Notes: generated by a model from the letters alone, not told the origin. Shown: positions 1 through 9,135, counted from the first letter of the stretch. The stretch is 64,000 nt of DNA from an uncultured Clostridia bacterium (GCA_934748015.1 CAKVHF010000005.1:24511-88510); one strand, 5' to 3'. Translations and numbers: made by a program.

Positions 1-947
1 GTTGTGCTATATCCGCTATTGGTTAGCAAATTTACTACAAGAAAACTATCCACAAATACACTAAGTGGCAACACTAGACTAGAAAGTGTGCTAGGGATTG
101 CGTATTTAATTAGTTTTACAAATAGTGTCTTATAACTGCAACAATCGTTGTTTTCGCAATAATATTTGTCACACCTAAGTCTCTTCTTTATCCTCTGTCG
201 TCTACTATTGCTGCAATATAACACCGCTGTATTTTTGCTAAGATACTCTCTCTTTAGTCTATGTATTTCGTCATGCTTCTCGCATGGTTTTTTTTCGTAA
301 AATTTGTAAAACTGCTTATGCCTATAGACTACAAATCGGATAGTCAGATATATAAGTGTAACAAGTTCGGATAATGTCACACCTATGATTGCTCCAAGCA
401 CGGCATATTGGACACCCAAGTCTTTCAATTTGTAAGCAAAAAACAAACCAAACAGCAACTTAAAAGTTTGTTGAACCAGTAGCGAGATACTGCTAGGAAG
501 CATATTTTCTACCCCTTGGAAATACCCCTTAATAACTGCCAATACCGATGCAAAAACTATCGCTGGTGCAATGGCTAAATAACTAAGATAAGCATTGTTG
601 TTGCCTTGCAAAAAACTAAATGTGTCGGCTAGCAAGTATGTAAGTCCAACGAGTATTAACGACACAATAAACGAACATAGTATTGCCAGTTTAAATATTT
701 TTTGCTCGTTTCTCTTATTGAATTTGCTACGCTCAGTTGCAACCATTTTGGTCACGGCAGTAGAAATGCCAGAACTAGCCAAAATAAGTGCTAGCGAATA
801 AAAAGGGAACACAAGGTAGTATACTCCCATGCCGTTAGCGCCTAGAATATGAGTAAGTGGAATCTTGTAAAATGCACCCAAAAATTTTGCTAAAAATCCA
901 CCTATTGCAAGGATACTAGCCCCTATGAAAAAAGACTTCTTTTTCAT
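1..947 (-). CDS. SpoVB/MurJ-type polysaccharide flippase, partial (3' end beyond window)
   Basis: Translating the minus strand from the ATG at 947 gives an uninterrupted 315-codon frame running off the window edge. It begins MKKKSFFIGASILAIGGFLA, has many membrane helices and contains GAFYKIPLTHILGANGMG, typical of the MOP/MVF superfamily that flips lipid-linked wall or spore-cortex precursors. Its ATG overlaps the spoVT stop by four bases (ATGA), so the two are co-transcribed and probably translationally coupled. In Bacillus subtilis the gene after spoVT is also a flippase of this family (yabM). Residues about 240-270 form an unusual Cys-rich basic loop between helices. The exact role (sporulation or vegetative) cannot be decided. 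Confidence 0.88.
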   Translation of the reverse strand, partial: MKKKSFFIGASILAIGGFLAKFLGAFYKIPLTHILGANGMGVYYLVFPFYSLALILASSGISTAVTKMVATERSKFNKRNEQKIFKLAILCSFIVSLILVGLTYLLADTFSFLQGNNNAYLSYLAIAPAIVFASVLAVIKGYFQGVENMLPSSISLLVQQTFKLLFGLFFAYKLKDLGVQYAVLGAIIGVTLSELVTLIYLTIRFVVYRHKQFYKFYEKKPCEKHDEIHRLKREYLSKNTAVLYCSNSRRQRIKKRLRCDKYYCENNDCCSYKTLFVKLIKYAIPSTLSSLVLPLSVFVDSFLVVNLLTNSGYST

Positions 948-1459
948 CCAAGCATCCCCTTCAATATTTGTGCCAAGATCTCCAATACTTTGACTTCACT
1001 CATGTCAACATTTGGTCTACTGCTATACGCAATAACACACATATCCGCACTGCTTACTCCGACTATAATTTCACTAGAAACATCGGATATTTTGTCACAC
1101 AATGGCAAGATGGTTGTGCTATCATCTATACATGCAAAATACACCCTATCTCTACTAACTATCTGCCTAGCCGATGCGGATATATTGCAACCAATATATA
1201 TATCTTCACCATACATTATGTTAGACCCAATAGACACAACAATATTCATATTGATGCCATCAGCAAAATGTCTAATAACATCATTGATTATCTCTGGTGA
1301 AATATATGTACTTGTTTTGCCTCGCAACACAACATCTCCGTTGTCACTTATGCCTATCTCTAGTGGGCTTCCTTCTTTTAGTTTTAGATAATCTCGTATC
1401 TCCTTAGGGATAACTACTCTTCCCACCTCATCCAGTTTTCGTATCACACCTGTTCGCAT
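944..1459 (-). CDS. spoVT: Stage V sporulation transcription regulator SpoVT
   Basis: This is a 171-residue protein. The N-terminal SpoVT/AbrB swapped-hairpin DNA-binding domain is clear (MRTGVIRKLDEVGRVVIPKE, then EGSPLEI), and about 110 further residues match the position of the GAF-like domain of SpoVT. The known B. subtilis protein is about 178 residues and tunes sigma-G-dependent forespore genes. Domain order, length and the adjoining flippase gene all support SpoVT rather than the shorter AbrB. The ATG at 1459 is preceded by AAAGGAG at about 14 nt. Its presence implies a sporulating ancestor or organism. Confidence is high for the family and fairly high for the orthologue. Confidence 0.9.
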   Translation of the reverse strand: MRTGVIRKLDEVGRVVIPKEIRDYLKLKEGSPLEIGISDNGDVVLRGKTSTYISPEIINDVIRHFADGINMNIVVSIGSNIMYGEDIYIGCNISASARQIVSRDRVYFACIDDSTTILPLCDKISDVSSEIIVGVSSADMCVIAYSSRPNVDMSEVKVLEILAQILKGMLG

Positions 1460-1547
1460 TGATTACACACTTACTCCTTTTCTACTTTCTATTAGTAGTT
1501 GTGTATCAAATGTGACAATAATATGTATAGCATTTTCCATTTTCTGG

Positions 1548-1589
1548 AAAAAAATATCCATGCAACTCTTTTTAGCATGGATATTTTTT
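1548..1589. terminator. Bidirectional intrinsic terminator upstream of spoVT
   Basis: A perfect 15-bp inverted repeat (ATATCCATGC core, arms 1549-1563 and 1575-1589) has an A-run on one side and a T-run on the other. It lies between the small RNA gene and spoVT and insulates spoVT from read-through. Confidence 0.85.
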
Positions 1590-1688
1590 CTATCAAATAA
1601 TACAATTTTTAGTTTTGTACCCTATTATTATAACGCAGTCTGATCTTATAGATAATATTGGATATCAATTATCCGCCTATATATTTAC

Positions 1689-1716
1689 AAAAAAAATCGA
1701 GGCATGCACACCTCGA
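1689..1716 (-). terminator. Intrinsic terminator of the small RNA
   Basis: The stem TCGAGG/CCTCGA (1697-1702 and 1711-1716) has an 8-nt loop and is followed on the minus strand by eight Ts (1696-1689). Confidence 0.9.
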
Positions 1717-1919
1717 CCATATTATATTTTATAAAATATAACTTTTCCCCAAGTCAAGTTCATGACACTTGCCTGAAGTACACCAGATTTTCGAACATCT
1801 AGTGCATTGATTAGAACTCGAACATTCTGCATTATATCCAAGTTCATTTGTGACTAGTTTTTGTTATTTAGCTGGGTTTCTCGCCCCTTCTACTTCAATG
1901 TGATCTATAATAATGTCAC
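1689..1919 (-). ncRNA. Structured small RNA of about 230 nt, raiA-motif-like
   Basis: A stand-alone transcription unit on the minus strand. A perfect sigma-A promoter (1926-1955) predicts a start near 1919, and an intrinsic terminator ends at 1689. No ORF with an SD lies inside. The RNA holds the conserved-looking segment GAAGTAGAAGGGGCGAGAAA with CCC following, and two T-loop-like hairpins (GTTCGAG near 1815-1830 and AGAT-GTTCGAAA-ATCT near 1787-1803), plus CAAGT/ACTTG and GGGG/CCC pairings. From memory this resembles the raiA RNA motif of Firmicutes, a structured RNA reported in Clostridia. I cannot run a covariance search, so the name is tentative while the RNA gene itself is well supported. 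Confidence 0.7.
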
Positions 1920-1925
1920 ATCTAT

Positions 1926-1955
1926 ATTATATGACGCATTCGTTTATTTTGTCAA
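1926..1955 (-). promoter_or_regulatory. Consensus sigma-A promoter of the small RNA
   Basis: The minus strand reads TTGACA (1950-1955), an 18-bp spacer, then TATAAT (1926-1931). Both hexamers are perfect. It sits just after rpsI and drives the small RNA. Confidence 0.92.
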
Positions 1956-2038
1956 TACTTTTTTTGCAAAAAAAACTTGGGATTGAAATAAAATACCCAA
2001 GTTTTGTATAAACAATATTTTTTTTGTAATAAAGCAAA

Positions 2039-2473
2039 TTATCTCTTTCTGAATTGAGGAGCTTTACGAGCTTTCTTAAGACCATATTTCTTTCTTTCTT
2101 TAGCTCTTGCATCACGAGTAAGGAAGCCAGCCTTCTTAATTTCGCTCTTAAGATTTTCATCAGCTTTAACCAATGCTCTAGCGATACCATGTCTGATAGC
2201 ACCTGCTTGACCAGTTAGTCCACCACCGTGTACGTTAACTTCTACATCATACTTAAGTAGTGTATCAGTCAATGCTAGTGGTTGTACAGCTATTTGTTGT
2301 AGTGTTCCTAGACCAAAGTAATCTTCTAGGATGTCGCCGTTGATACGGATTGTACCCTTACCATTAGGGAAAAGTCTAACTCTAGCGATAGATTGTTTTC
2401 TACGGCCAGTAGCAGCATAATTTACTTTCTTATTAGCAGGAATCTTCTTGCTAGTCTTTTTCTCTTCTGCCAT
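2039..2473 (-). CDS. rpsI: 30S ribosomal protein S9
   Basis: The 144-residue protein is an uS9 family member of the small-subunit head. The diagnostic segments are [13 protein letters not shown] near the start, [19 protein letters not shown] in the middle, and the basic tail RKAPQFRKR that reaches the P-site tRNA. An N-terminal extension of about 20 Lys-rich residues precedes the core. Its ATG overlaps the rplM stop by one base (TAATG), the usual coupled rplM-rpsI pair. The small RNA promoter begins less than 100 bp downstream. Confidence 0.98.
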   Translation of the reverse strand: MAEEKKTSKKIPANKKVNYAATGRRKQSIARVRLFPNGKGTIRINGDILEDYFGLGTLQQIAVQPLALTDTLLKYDVEVNVHGGGLTGQAGAIRHGIARALVKADENLKSEIKKAGFLTRDARAKERKKYGLKKARKAPQFRKR

Positions 2474-2916
2474 TATTTAACTCCTCCTTTGATAGTGTAG
2501 TTAACTGGTTGTTGTGCATCATGAGGATGCTCAGCACCTTTGTATACTTTCAACTTTCTGAACATATCATGTCCCAAAGAATTCTTAGGAAGCATGCCCT
2601 TAACAGCCTTCTCCAATACAAAGTCACTTCTGTTCTCCATAAGAGCCTTGTATTGAACAGCCTTAAGTCCACCTGGATATCCAGAATGTCTGTAATAATA
2701 TTTCTTATTTAGTTTGTCTCCTGTAAGGATCATCTTGTCAGTATTGATAACGATAACATAATCGCCTGTATCTACATGTGGAGTATAAGTAGGCTTGTGT
2801 TTGCCACGAAGTATATATGCTACTTGGCTAGCAACTCTTCCTAGAGGAATACCAGCTGCATCGATCAACAACCACTTTCTGTCCACAGTTTTGTTATTTG
2901 CCATAACAGTTTTCAT
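2473..2916 (-). CDS. rplM: 50S ribosomal protein L13
   Basis: uL13 family, about 147 residues from the chosen start. It contains [36 protein letters not shown], and [20 protein letters not shown], all typical of L13. An upstream in-frame ATG at 2952 would add 12 residues absent from the family, and the AAGGAG ending about 14 nt before 2916 favours the internal start ([15 protein letters not shown]). It is the first gene of the rplM-rpsI operon. The roughly 120-nt leader may hold an L13 autoregulatory structure, but I could not establish one. Confidence 0.97.
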   Translation of the reverse strand: MKTVMANNKTVDRKWLLIDAAGIPLGRVASQVAYILRGKHKPTYTPHVDTGDYVIVINTDKMILTGDKLNKKYYYRHSGYPGGLKAVQYKALMENRSDFVLEKAVKGMLPKNSLGHDMFRKLKVYKGAEHPHDAQQPVNYTIKGGVK

Positions 2917-3041
2917 AAAAGTTTTTTTCACTCCTTGATAAATTTTTTCCAAAAATATTAATATTCTTATTCATTTCCGAAAACATTTTTTCATAGGGGC
3001 TAACTTACAAAAAACTTTCCGAAAATCTTCAAAGCGATATA

Positions 3042-3070
3042 AGTTTACAACAAGATACACACTTTGTCAA
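3042..3070 (-). promoter_or_regulatory. Sigma-A promoter of the rplM-rpsI operon
   Basis: TTGACA (3065-3070), 17-bp spacer, TAAACT (3042-3047) on the minus strand. It predicts a leader of about 120 nt before rplM. Confidence 0.85.
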
Positions 3071-3118
3071 GAATTTTTCCAAGATTTCTCCAACTAAATT
3101 GTGTAAATATATTTATAC

Positions 3119-5716
3119 TTATCCCCTCTTCCAGTGCTTATTAAGATATATAGATTTGAACAATGTAGAATTATAGAATGTATCTGTAGACGACACTTCT
3201 GCATCTATACCATCAGTGTAATTAGTATTGCTATATACTTTCCAGCCAGTTGTATTACTAAATGTTACACTATTTAATAAACTACAACCCTGAAACACCT
3301 GATTACCAATTGTTGTCACACCACTACCAATAGTTACAGACTTTAATTGTCCAGCATAAGCAAAAGCAAAATTCCTTATAGTCGTAACCGAATTATGAAT
3401 TACAACACTTTCAAGTTTGCTAAAACCAAAACTTTCCGCACCAATGGTTTTTACAGAATTGGGTATAGTAATTGTTGTTATCGGTATAACATAGAAAGCA
3501 CGATAACCTATCGCAGTTACTGTATTAGGTATTGTGGAATTTTTACAGCCAGCCACTAGTGTATTTGTTACAGTCTCGATAACTGCATTACAATTATCTC
3601 TACTGTCATATACAGCATTGCCAGCATCAACTGTTATTGTTGCAAGATTATTGCAATAACCAAAGACATTCTCCTTGATTTTATTTACATTTTTAGGAAT
3701 ATTAATGGACTTCAATGGTGTTTGATAAAACGCTTGTACTCCTATTGTTTCTAAACTGTTTGGCAATGTTATACCACCTAATAAAACTCCTTGAAATGCT
3801 TTATCACCAATTGCTTTTATTCCCTCAGGTATAGTAGAAGTTGCAATACCTTGAACAAGAGTATTGGTTGCAGTTTCTACAATAGCATTGCAGTTGTTTC
3901 TACTGTCATACTTTGGGTTGTTTTCATCCACCGTAAGAATGGCAAGATCTGTACAATTATCAAAAATTGCTTCATCAATCGTAACAACACCACTAGGAAT
4001 ATGTAGACTAGTCAACCCTTTGCAATATTGAAATGCGTAACTAGCAATAGACACCACTGTATTAGGGATAATTGATTTATTACAACCTATCACTAGTCTA
4101 TTGACTGATGTTTCAATTACTGCATTGCAGTTGTTTCTGCTATCATACTTAGGATTTGCGGAACTTACTACAATACTATTAGTTCGACTTGTACATAATG
4201 CAAGGCTTCCTATATAGTTGACAGAAGCTGGAATATAGAATGTTTCAATTGGAGTAAGGTAAAATGCATATCCATTAATAGTTGTTAAACCATTAGGCAA
4301 TACAATATTTGTTAATCCTGTCTGTTGTAAACTGCTAGCACCTAATGTTTTTACTGTATAAGGTAAATTAATTTCTTGCAAACTGCTTATACCGTAGAAA
4401 GCACGATTCCCGATAGTTACTATACCTTCTGGCACAACAGTATTCTGACAACCATACATCAATGTATTGCTTGCAGTCTCAATAATTGCATTGCAATTAT
4501 TTCTACTATCATAATTAAGGTTTCCACTTTCTACTGTTATAGCCTCTAATTTAGCATCGTTTACCAACAAACCACCTCCAATCGATATAACACTCTTTGG
4601 AATGTACAGACTTCTTAAATTTGTGCAATCAGCAAATGTACTATCTCCTATAGATGTTACAGTATTTGGAATAACAACATCTACTATTGTTTTGTTATAC
4701 CTAAACGCAAAGCCCGCTATGGATGTAATTCTGGCATTGCCATGAGTGCCATCATTGTGGATATCTGGTACAAATATGTTGCTGGTTGAACCATTGTATC
4801 CACCTACTATTGCATAGCCGTCACCTGTGTAGGTGTAGGATAATCCCGGAGTTTCATCTTCGTACTTAGGATATATATTGGTGGAAGATGTTATAAGTGC
4901 TGGCCATTCAACCTCTATATCATTGCCACTCTCGTCCTTAGTGTACCAACCTGTAAAGCATTTGTTTGCTTTCTGAGGATATATATTTGGCTTTTCGTTC
5001 TCACAATCAAGAACAAGATTGACCTTATCCATTTCATCTTTGTTAACTACATCGGCATCGTCTGTGCCGGATATAATTGTTCCGCCAGATACATTCTCTG
5101 TTGTGTTATCTACTAAGCCTGCTTTGGTTAATGTCCAGCCAAATTCCCCTTCAAATAGTACGTCTTTCATAAGATCTTGGATAGATGCAATAACATAGAT
5201 ATATTTAGTTGTTTTGGGTAATAATGATTGACTGTTAAGAGTAGTCTTATTGGATGTTATTGTATTGTACTTTTGGGCTGTGCTAGAAGAATATGTAAGT
5301 AATATATTGTTGTTGATTGTATCTACTGGCACTTTTACCCCACCATCCTCTATGGTCTGAGATATGCTTGCTGGAATAGTCTCGGATAGATTGGTGAATT
5401 TGTACTCATATATTATCTTGGAGTTATCTCTATCCATAACCAGTTCGTCTTCGGTCTGATTAAGTTCACCACTCATATTAACTGGTGACAAAGTTAATAT
5501 ATCCGAGTTGCCATTCTTGAGAGTATATACATTGCTACCTATATATGCCTTAGCAGATATCTCTACATATACATCACTTACTTGATACTTTACCTTCAAT
5601 TGCACTTTTGCATTTTGATTGCCTGCAACCATCACAACCATGATACCCACGATCATGGCTATTAGCATAATTGACATCAGTGCAATTGCGATTAACAATT
5701 TTTTATTCTTACTCAT
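3119..5716 (-). CDS. BspA-like leucine-rich-repeat surface protein 1
   Basis: About 865 residues from the ATG at 5716, which has a good SD (AAAGGAAG, 5 nt away); an upstream in-frame start at 5782 is inside a terminator T-run. The order is: one hydrophobic N-terminal segment (signal peptide or anchor), a roughly 190-residue module with FTNLSETIPASI and FEGEFGWTLTK, a Listeria-Bacteroides-type repeat (CFTGWYT...YPKYE), then BspA/LRR_5 repeats (IGxxAFxxC). Four copies of a YDSR(N/D)NCNA-containing spacer alternate with the LRR blocks. The C terminus ends GWKV...LFKSIYLNKHWKRG, a tail shared by the other LRR proteins here. No LPxTG motif. BspA-type proteins are usually adhesins; that role is inferred. 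Confidence 0.88.
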   Translation of the reverse strand: MSKNKKLLIAIALMSIMLIAMIVGIMVVMVAGNQNAKVQLKVKYQVSDVYVEISAKAYIGSNVYTLKNGNSDILTLSPVNMSGELNQTEDELVMDRDNSKIIYEYKFTNLSETIPASISQTIEDGGVKVPVDTINNNILLTYSSSTAQKYNTITSNKTTLNSQSLLPKTTKYIYVIASIQDLMKDVLFEGEFGWTLTKAGLVDNTTENVSGGTIISGTDDADVVNKDEMDKVNLVLDCENEKPNIYPQKANKCFTGWYTKDESGNDIEVEWPALITSSTNIYPKYEDETPGLSYTYTGDGYAIVGGYNGSTSNIFVPDIHNDGTHGNARITSIAGFAFRYNKTIVDVVIPNTVTSIGDSTFADCTNLRSLYIPKSVISIGGGLLVNDAKLEAITVESGNLNYDSRNNCNAIIETASNTLMYGCQNTVVPEGIVTIGNRAFYGISSLQEINLPYTVKTLGASSLQQTGLTNIVLPNGLTTINGYAFYLTPIETFYIPASVNYIGSLALCTSRTNSIVVSSANPKYDSRNNCNAVIETSVNRLVIGCNKSIIPNTVVSIASYAFQYCKGLTSLHIPSGVVTIDEAIFDNCTDLAILTVDENNPKYDSRNNCNAIVETATNTLVQGIATSTIPEGIKAIGDKAFQGVLLGGITLPNSLETIGVQAFYQTPLKSINIPKNVNKIKENVFGYCNNLATITVDAGNAVYDSRDNCNAVIETVTNTLVAGCKNSTIPNTVTAIGYRAFYVIPITTITIPNSVKTIGAESFGFSKLESVVIHNSVTTIRNFAFAYAGQLKSVTIGSGVTTIGNQVFQGCSLLNSVTFSNTTGWKVYSNTNYTDGIDAEVSSTDTFYNSTLFKSIYLNKHWKRG

Positions 5717-5744
5717 TGCTACTTCCTTTTCATTTAGTATTTGT

Positions 5745-5808
5745 ATTTTTGGGAAAAAAACAAAAAAGGATATGGCAAACAATTTTACTTATTTACCTAA
5801 TATCCTTT
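5745..5808 (-). terminator. Intrinsic terminator after comFC, upstream of LRR protein 1
   Basis: The stem AAAGGATAT/ATATCCTTT (5800-5808 and 5765-5773) is followed on the minus strand by a T-rich run. It lies only 29 bp before the LRR1 start. It may be the comFC operon terminator or an attenuator in the LRR1 leader. The T-run could also serve as a weak -35 (TTGTTT, N18, TACTAA) for LRR1. Confidence 0.6.
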
Positions 5809-6085
5809 AATTGATTAATTATTAAGTTGTGTTTGTTATGTACTGGGGATAAAATTATGCTATCCTTACCAAAGGATACCCCCCCCCCGTTGGATATTTG
5901 CAAAATTGCTAAAAATAGGCATTGTTGAGATGTCCAACAAGTTATTTCTTACTATTAAGTTGTTTTGCAAAAATACACTTTTCATAACACAAATAGTATG
6001 GCACAAAAAAGCCATTTTGCAAAATGATTTTACTGCTTTTTCACTTATTCATTATATTTTCAGTGTGTTGTACAGCAACATTGCA
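5809..6085. other. Intergenic region with C10 tract and inverted repeats
   Basis: No gene is supported. It holds an inverted repeat TATCC-N8-GGATA at 5861-5878 directly followed by ten Cs (5879-5888), and a looser pair GTTGGA/TCCAAC around 5889-5940. The tract lies about 160 bp upstream of LRR protein 1. Confidence 0.7.
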
Positions 6086-6841
6086 TTACTCGCTATCGTC
6101 TAATGCACTGTCTTGGTGCGAATTGCATAGTGTCATGGATCTAACTAACTTTGCGCCTGCCTTATATAAGACATCAGCACATTCGTCAATAGTTGCACCT
6201 GTTGTAAATATATCATCTACTATCAGGATATTCTTGTCCTTAACGCACTCCGGTCTTGTAACTTCAAAAGCACCTTTTACATTATTTCGTCTATCCTTCT
6301 TAGGCAGACTGGCTTGGTGGGGAGTATCCTTGATCCTAACTACAACATCGGTTGCTATTTTGTCATCTATCCCTTCCACTTCCTTTAGCATTAGTTCGGT
6401 CTGATTATAGCCTCTTGTTCTTAGTCTGACGCTATTTAGTGGGATAGGAATAACAATATCTGGCTCATAGTCTTTAACTACATCGCAATATAAGTCATTC
6501 AACATTTTGCCTAAGGATACTGCTATGTGCTTTTTGCCATCATATTTCAACGCATGTATCATTTGTTTGACTTTGCCCGTATACACCAACGCACCATAAT
6601 TGCGATCAACAACATGCTTAACATATTGGCAATCGGAACAATATATTGTATCGGCAGTCACCCTTGCACCACACTTGGCACATGTTTTGCCGACCAAGAA
6701 ATCAAACTGATCAATGCAATTATCACATACATGATATTTTGCATCATAACTTAACTCTTCGCCACACACTACACAAGTAATATTATTGGGGAATATTGCA
6801 TCGGATAGGCGATTGAGGAACTTATTCATCCATTTCTTCAT
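6086..6841 (-). CDS. comFC: ComF family phosphoribosyltransferase-like protein
   Basis: A 251-residue protein with an N-terminal zinc ribbon: Cys pairs at residues 23/26, 39/42, 54/57 and 68/71. A type I phosphoribosyltransferase domain follows, with the PRPP-binding loop ILIVDDIFTTGAT near residue 210 and RTRGYNQTELM before it. The family acts in DNA uptake and transformation (ComFC of B. subtilis, Gram-negative GntX/ComF). The start overlaps the 3' end of recD2 by 20 bp, so the two are co-transcribed, linking DNA uptake and DNA processing. Confidence 0.93.
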   Translation of the reverse strand: MKKWMNKFLNRLSDAIFPNNITCVVCGEELSYDAKYHVCDNCIDQFDFLVGKTCAKCGARVTADTIYCSDCQYVKHVVDRNYGALVYTGKVKQMIHALKYDGKKHIAVSLGKMLNDLYCDVVKDYEPDIVIPIPLNSVRLRTRGYNQTELMLKEVEGIDDKIATDVVVRIKDTPHQASLPKKDRRNNVKGAFEVTRPECVKDKNILIVDDIFTTGATIDECADVLYKAGAKLVRSMTLCNSHQDSALDDSE

Positions 6842-9077
6842 TGTCTAGTTCCACCTCATCCGTATCGCTTGTTCGTCCCAAAATTGTGTCGATATTGTCT
6901 AGAAAATGCTTAAGCATTGTGTATCTAACCTGTGTGTGATTGTTGTGAACCATGCGTGCAATACACTGTTTAGTTCCGACCAACACAACCATCTTCTTAG
7001 CCCTAGTAACTGCTGTATACAATAGGTTCTTAGTAAGTAGCATAGGTGGGCCAGACAAGACTGGGATCACTACTGCATCAAATTCACTACCTTGGCTCTT
7101 ATGGATGGTGATTGCATAACTAAGTGTTAACTCGCTCAGTTCCGGCTTCATATACACACTGCGTCTACCGTCTTCGAAGTCAATAGTAACCTGATGTGTA
7201 TTGATGTCTATCCCTGCTATAACGCCTATATCTCCGTTGAATACACCAGACCCGATTTCGCCAGTTGGCTTACGCCAAGTTCGCTCATAATTGTTAGTGA
7301 TCTGCATTATTCTGTCGCCCTCACGGAATACACATTTATCCAACTGCAATTCCATTTTGCTAAGCGATTGTGGGTTAATCTTCTCTTGCAATTTCTCGTT
7401 AATATTGTCTATGCCTATCACCCCTGCCTTCATGGGTGCAAGCACCTGAATTTTGGATGAGTCCACACCTAAGAATTTAGGGATACGAGTTGTGCACATT
7501 GTTACAATTGTATTAAGTACCCCCTCTTGCTCGGTCTGTTCGCTGAAGAAAAAATCCTTACTTTTATTATCTATTATAGGCATTTTGCCATTGTTGATAG
7601 CATGTGCGTTGGTGATAATCAAACTGTCTCCACTCTGTCTATATATCTGTGTCAAGCATACTGTTTCGAACTGCTTGCTTGCCAAGATATCCGCTAGCAC
7701 ATTGCCACAACCTACGCTTGCAAGTTGGTCCTTATCACCCACCAGAATAAGTTGTGTGCCTTGCCTCAATGCACGTGTAAGATAATACATCAATTGTATA
7801 TCCACCATGCTGACCTCATCGATAATAATAACATCATATGGCAACTTATTCATATTGTTGTAATAGAACATATTTGCATTGGTGTAATCCAGCTCCAAGG
7901 CTCTGTGGATAGTCATTGCTTCCATGCCAGTGCTCTCGCTCAACCTCTTAGATGCTCTGCCTGTTGGTGCAAGCAAAAGTGTTCTTTTTCGCATACTTTT
8001 GCATATCTGCAATATACATTTTACAATTGTCGTTTTGCCTGTTCCTGGGCCACCGGTGATGACCGATACTCCACTGCCTACTGCGACCTTAACTGCTTCT
8101 TTTTGGTTAGCATGCATGGTTATCTTGTTAAGCAGTTCGTACATCTTGATCTCATCATCTACATCCATATTGGACTTGTCCACACACGTGTCCAACAACT
8201 GTAGCATAACAGCAACGCTCTTCTCCATGTTATAATACTTGCTTAAGGCAACACATTCTAGATCATCTTGTGAAAAGTATTTTACCACGCCATCTAGCAC
8301 CAATTGCTCTACGACATGTAGCAGTCCATCGTGTTCAATCTCTTGCTTAAGCAAGCCAACCAACTCATTCTGCAAGTTCTCAAAATGTATATATGTGTGA
8401 CCACCTCTGTCACTATTGTCCTTAAGGACATGCAATATTCCAGCACGCATCCTGTATTCGCTATCCGGCTCTATACCCATGCTCTGTGCAATCTTGTCTG
8501 CTGTGTGAAAACCTATCCCCTCAATGTCCTCAACCAATCTATATGGGTTATCTTGCATATATTGCTGTGTCTTCTCGCCATAACGATTGTATATCTTGAT
8601 AGCAAGATTGGTGGATATGGAATATTGTTGCAAAAAGATGATTGTGTTCTGCATCTTCTTGATACTCCCAAATTGTTCTGCTATCTCCATCGCCTTATTC
8701 TCGCTTATGCCACGAACCTCTTTCAGTCGCTCTGGCGTAAACTCTATGATGTCTAACGTGTCTTTGCCGAACTTGTCTACAATATTGCTAGCAGTAACTG
8801 GGCCGATACCCTTGATAAGTCCACTGCTAAGATACTTGATAATACCCTCACATGTATTGGGTGGTGTGATCTTAACATTGCGTACACTAAATTGCTCACC
8901 ATATCTAGCATGCTTAGTGTACATGCCCTCAACCTCTACGCATTCTCCCTCACAGACATTAGGAAATTTGCCAACGGCACATACATCGCTTCCGTTGACA
9001 TCTAGCATACATACAGTATAGTTATTATCTGTATTTCTATATATTATCTCTTGTACTATTCCATTAAGTTTTATCAT
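6822..9077 (-). CDS. recD2: RecD2-type ATP-dependent DNA helicase
   Basis: About 751 residues from ATG 9077. The N-terminal OB-like and helix-hairpin-helix region (GLIKGIGPVTA, VRGISENKA, IEGIGFHTADKI) is followed by a superfamily 1B motor: Walker A GGPGTGKTT near residue 345, Walker B IIIDEVSMVD, GDKDQLASVGCGNV, and the C-terminal SYAITIHKSQGSEFD and LLYTAVTRAKK motifs. The long N-terminal region distinguishes RecD2 from RecBCD-associated RecD. A TTG 48 bp upstream lies before the predicted transcription start, so it is rejected as the start. Role: 5'-3' helicase in repair and recombination. Confidence 0.95.
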   Translation of the reverse strand: MIKLNGIVQEIIYRNTDNNYTVCMLDVNGSDVCAVGKFPNVCEGECVEVEGMYTKHARYGEQFSVRNVKITPPNTCEGIIKYLSSGLIKGIGPVTASNIVDKFGKDTLDIIEFTPERLKEVRGISENKAMEIAEQFGSIKKMQNTIIFLQQYSISTNLAIKIYNRYGEKTQQYMQDNPYRLVEDIEGIGFHTADKIAQSMGIEPDSEYRMRAGILHVLKDNSDRGGHTYIHFENLQNELVGLLKQEIEHDGLLHVVEQLVLDGVVKYFSQDDLECVALSKYYNMEKSVAVMLQLLDTCVDKSNMDVDDEIKMYELLNKITMHANQKEAVKVAVGSGVSVITGGPGTGKTTIVKCILQICKSMRKRTLLLAPTGRASKRLSESTGMEAMTIHRALELDYTNANMFYYNNMNKLPYDVIIIDEVSMVDIQLMYYLTRALRQGTQLILVGDKDQLASVGCGNVLADILASKQFETVCLTQIYRQSGDSLIITNAHAINNGKMPIIDNKSKDFFFSEQTEQEGVLNTIVTMCTTRIPKFLGVDSSKIQVLAPMKAGVIGIDNINEKLQEKINPQSLSKMELQLDKCVFREGDRIMQITNNYERTWRKPTGEIGSGVFNGDIGVIAGIDINTHQVTIDFEDGRRSVYMKPELSELTLSYAITIHKSQGSEFDAVVIPVLSGPPMLLTKNLLYTAVTRAKKMVVLVGTKQCIARMVHNNHTQVRYTMLKHFLDNIDTILGRTSDTDEVELDNEEMDE

Positions 9078-9106
9078 AAATATGCCACATCCATTATTCT
9101 GCCATA

Positions 9107-9135
9107 ATTGTAGCAAAGTAATCAAAAATAATCAA
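9107..9135 (-). promoter_or_regulatory. Sigma-A promoter of recD2-comFC
   Basis: TTGATT (9130-9135), 17-bp spacer, TACAAT (9107-9112). The predicted start near 9100 gives a leader of about 23 nt to ATG 9077. Confidence 0.75.

Noticed and set aside
968..1391. Two + strand frames opposite spoVT
   Set aside because: They are shadows of the AbrB/GAF coding frame.
1800..1835. tRNA-like GTTCGAGTTC segment as a tRNA gene
   Set aside because: No acceptor, D or anticodon arms surround it; it fits a T-loop within a larger RNA.
5861..5878. TATCC-N8-GGATA as an E. coli HipB-type operator
   Set aside because: It matches the E. coli HipB consensus, but the local hip operon has different operators, so the match is probably chance.
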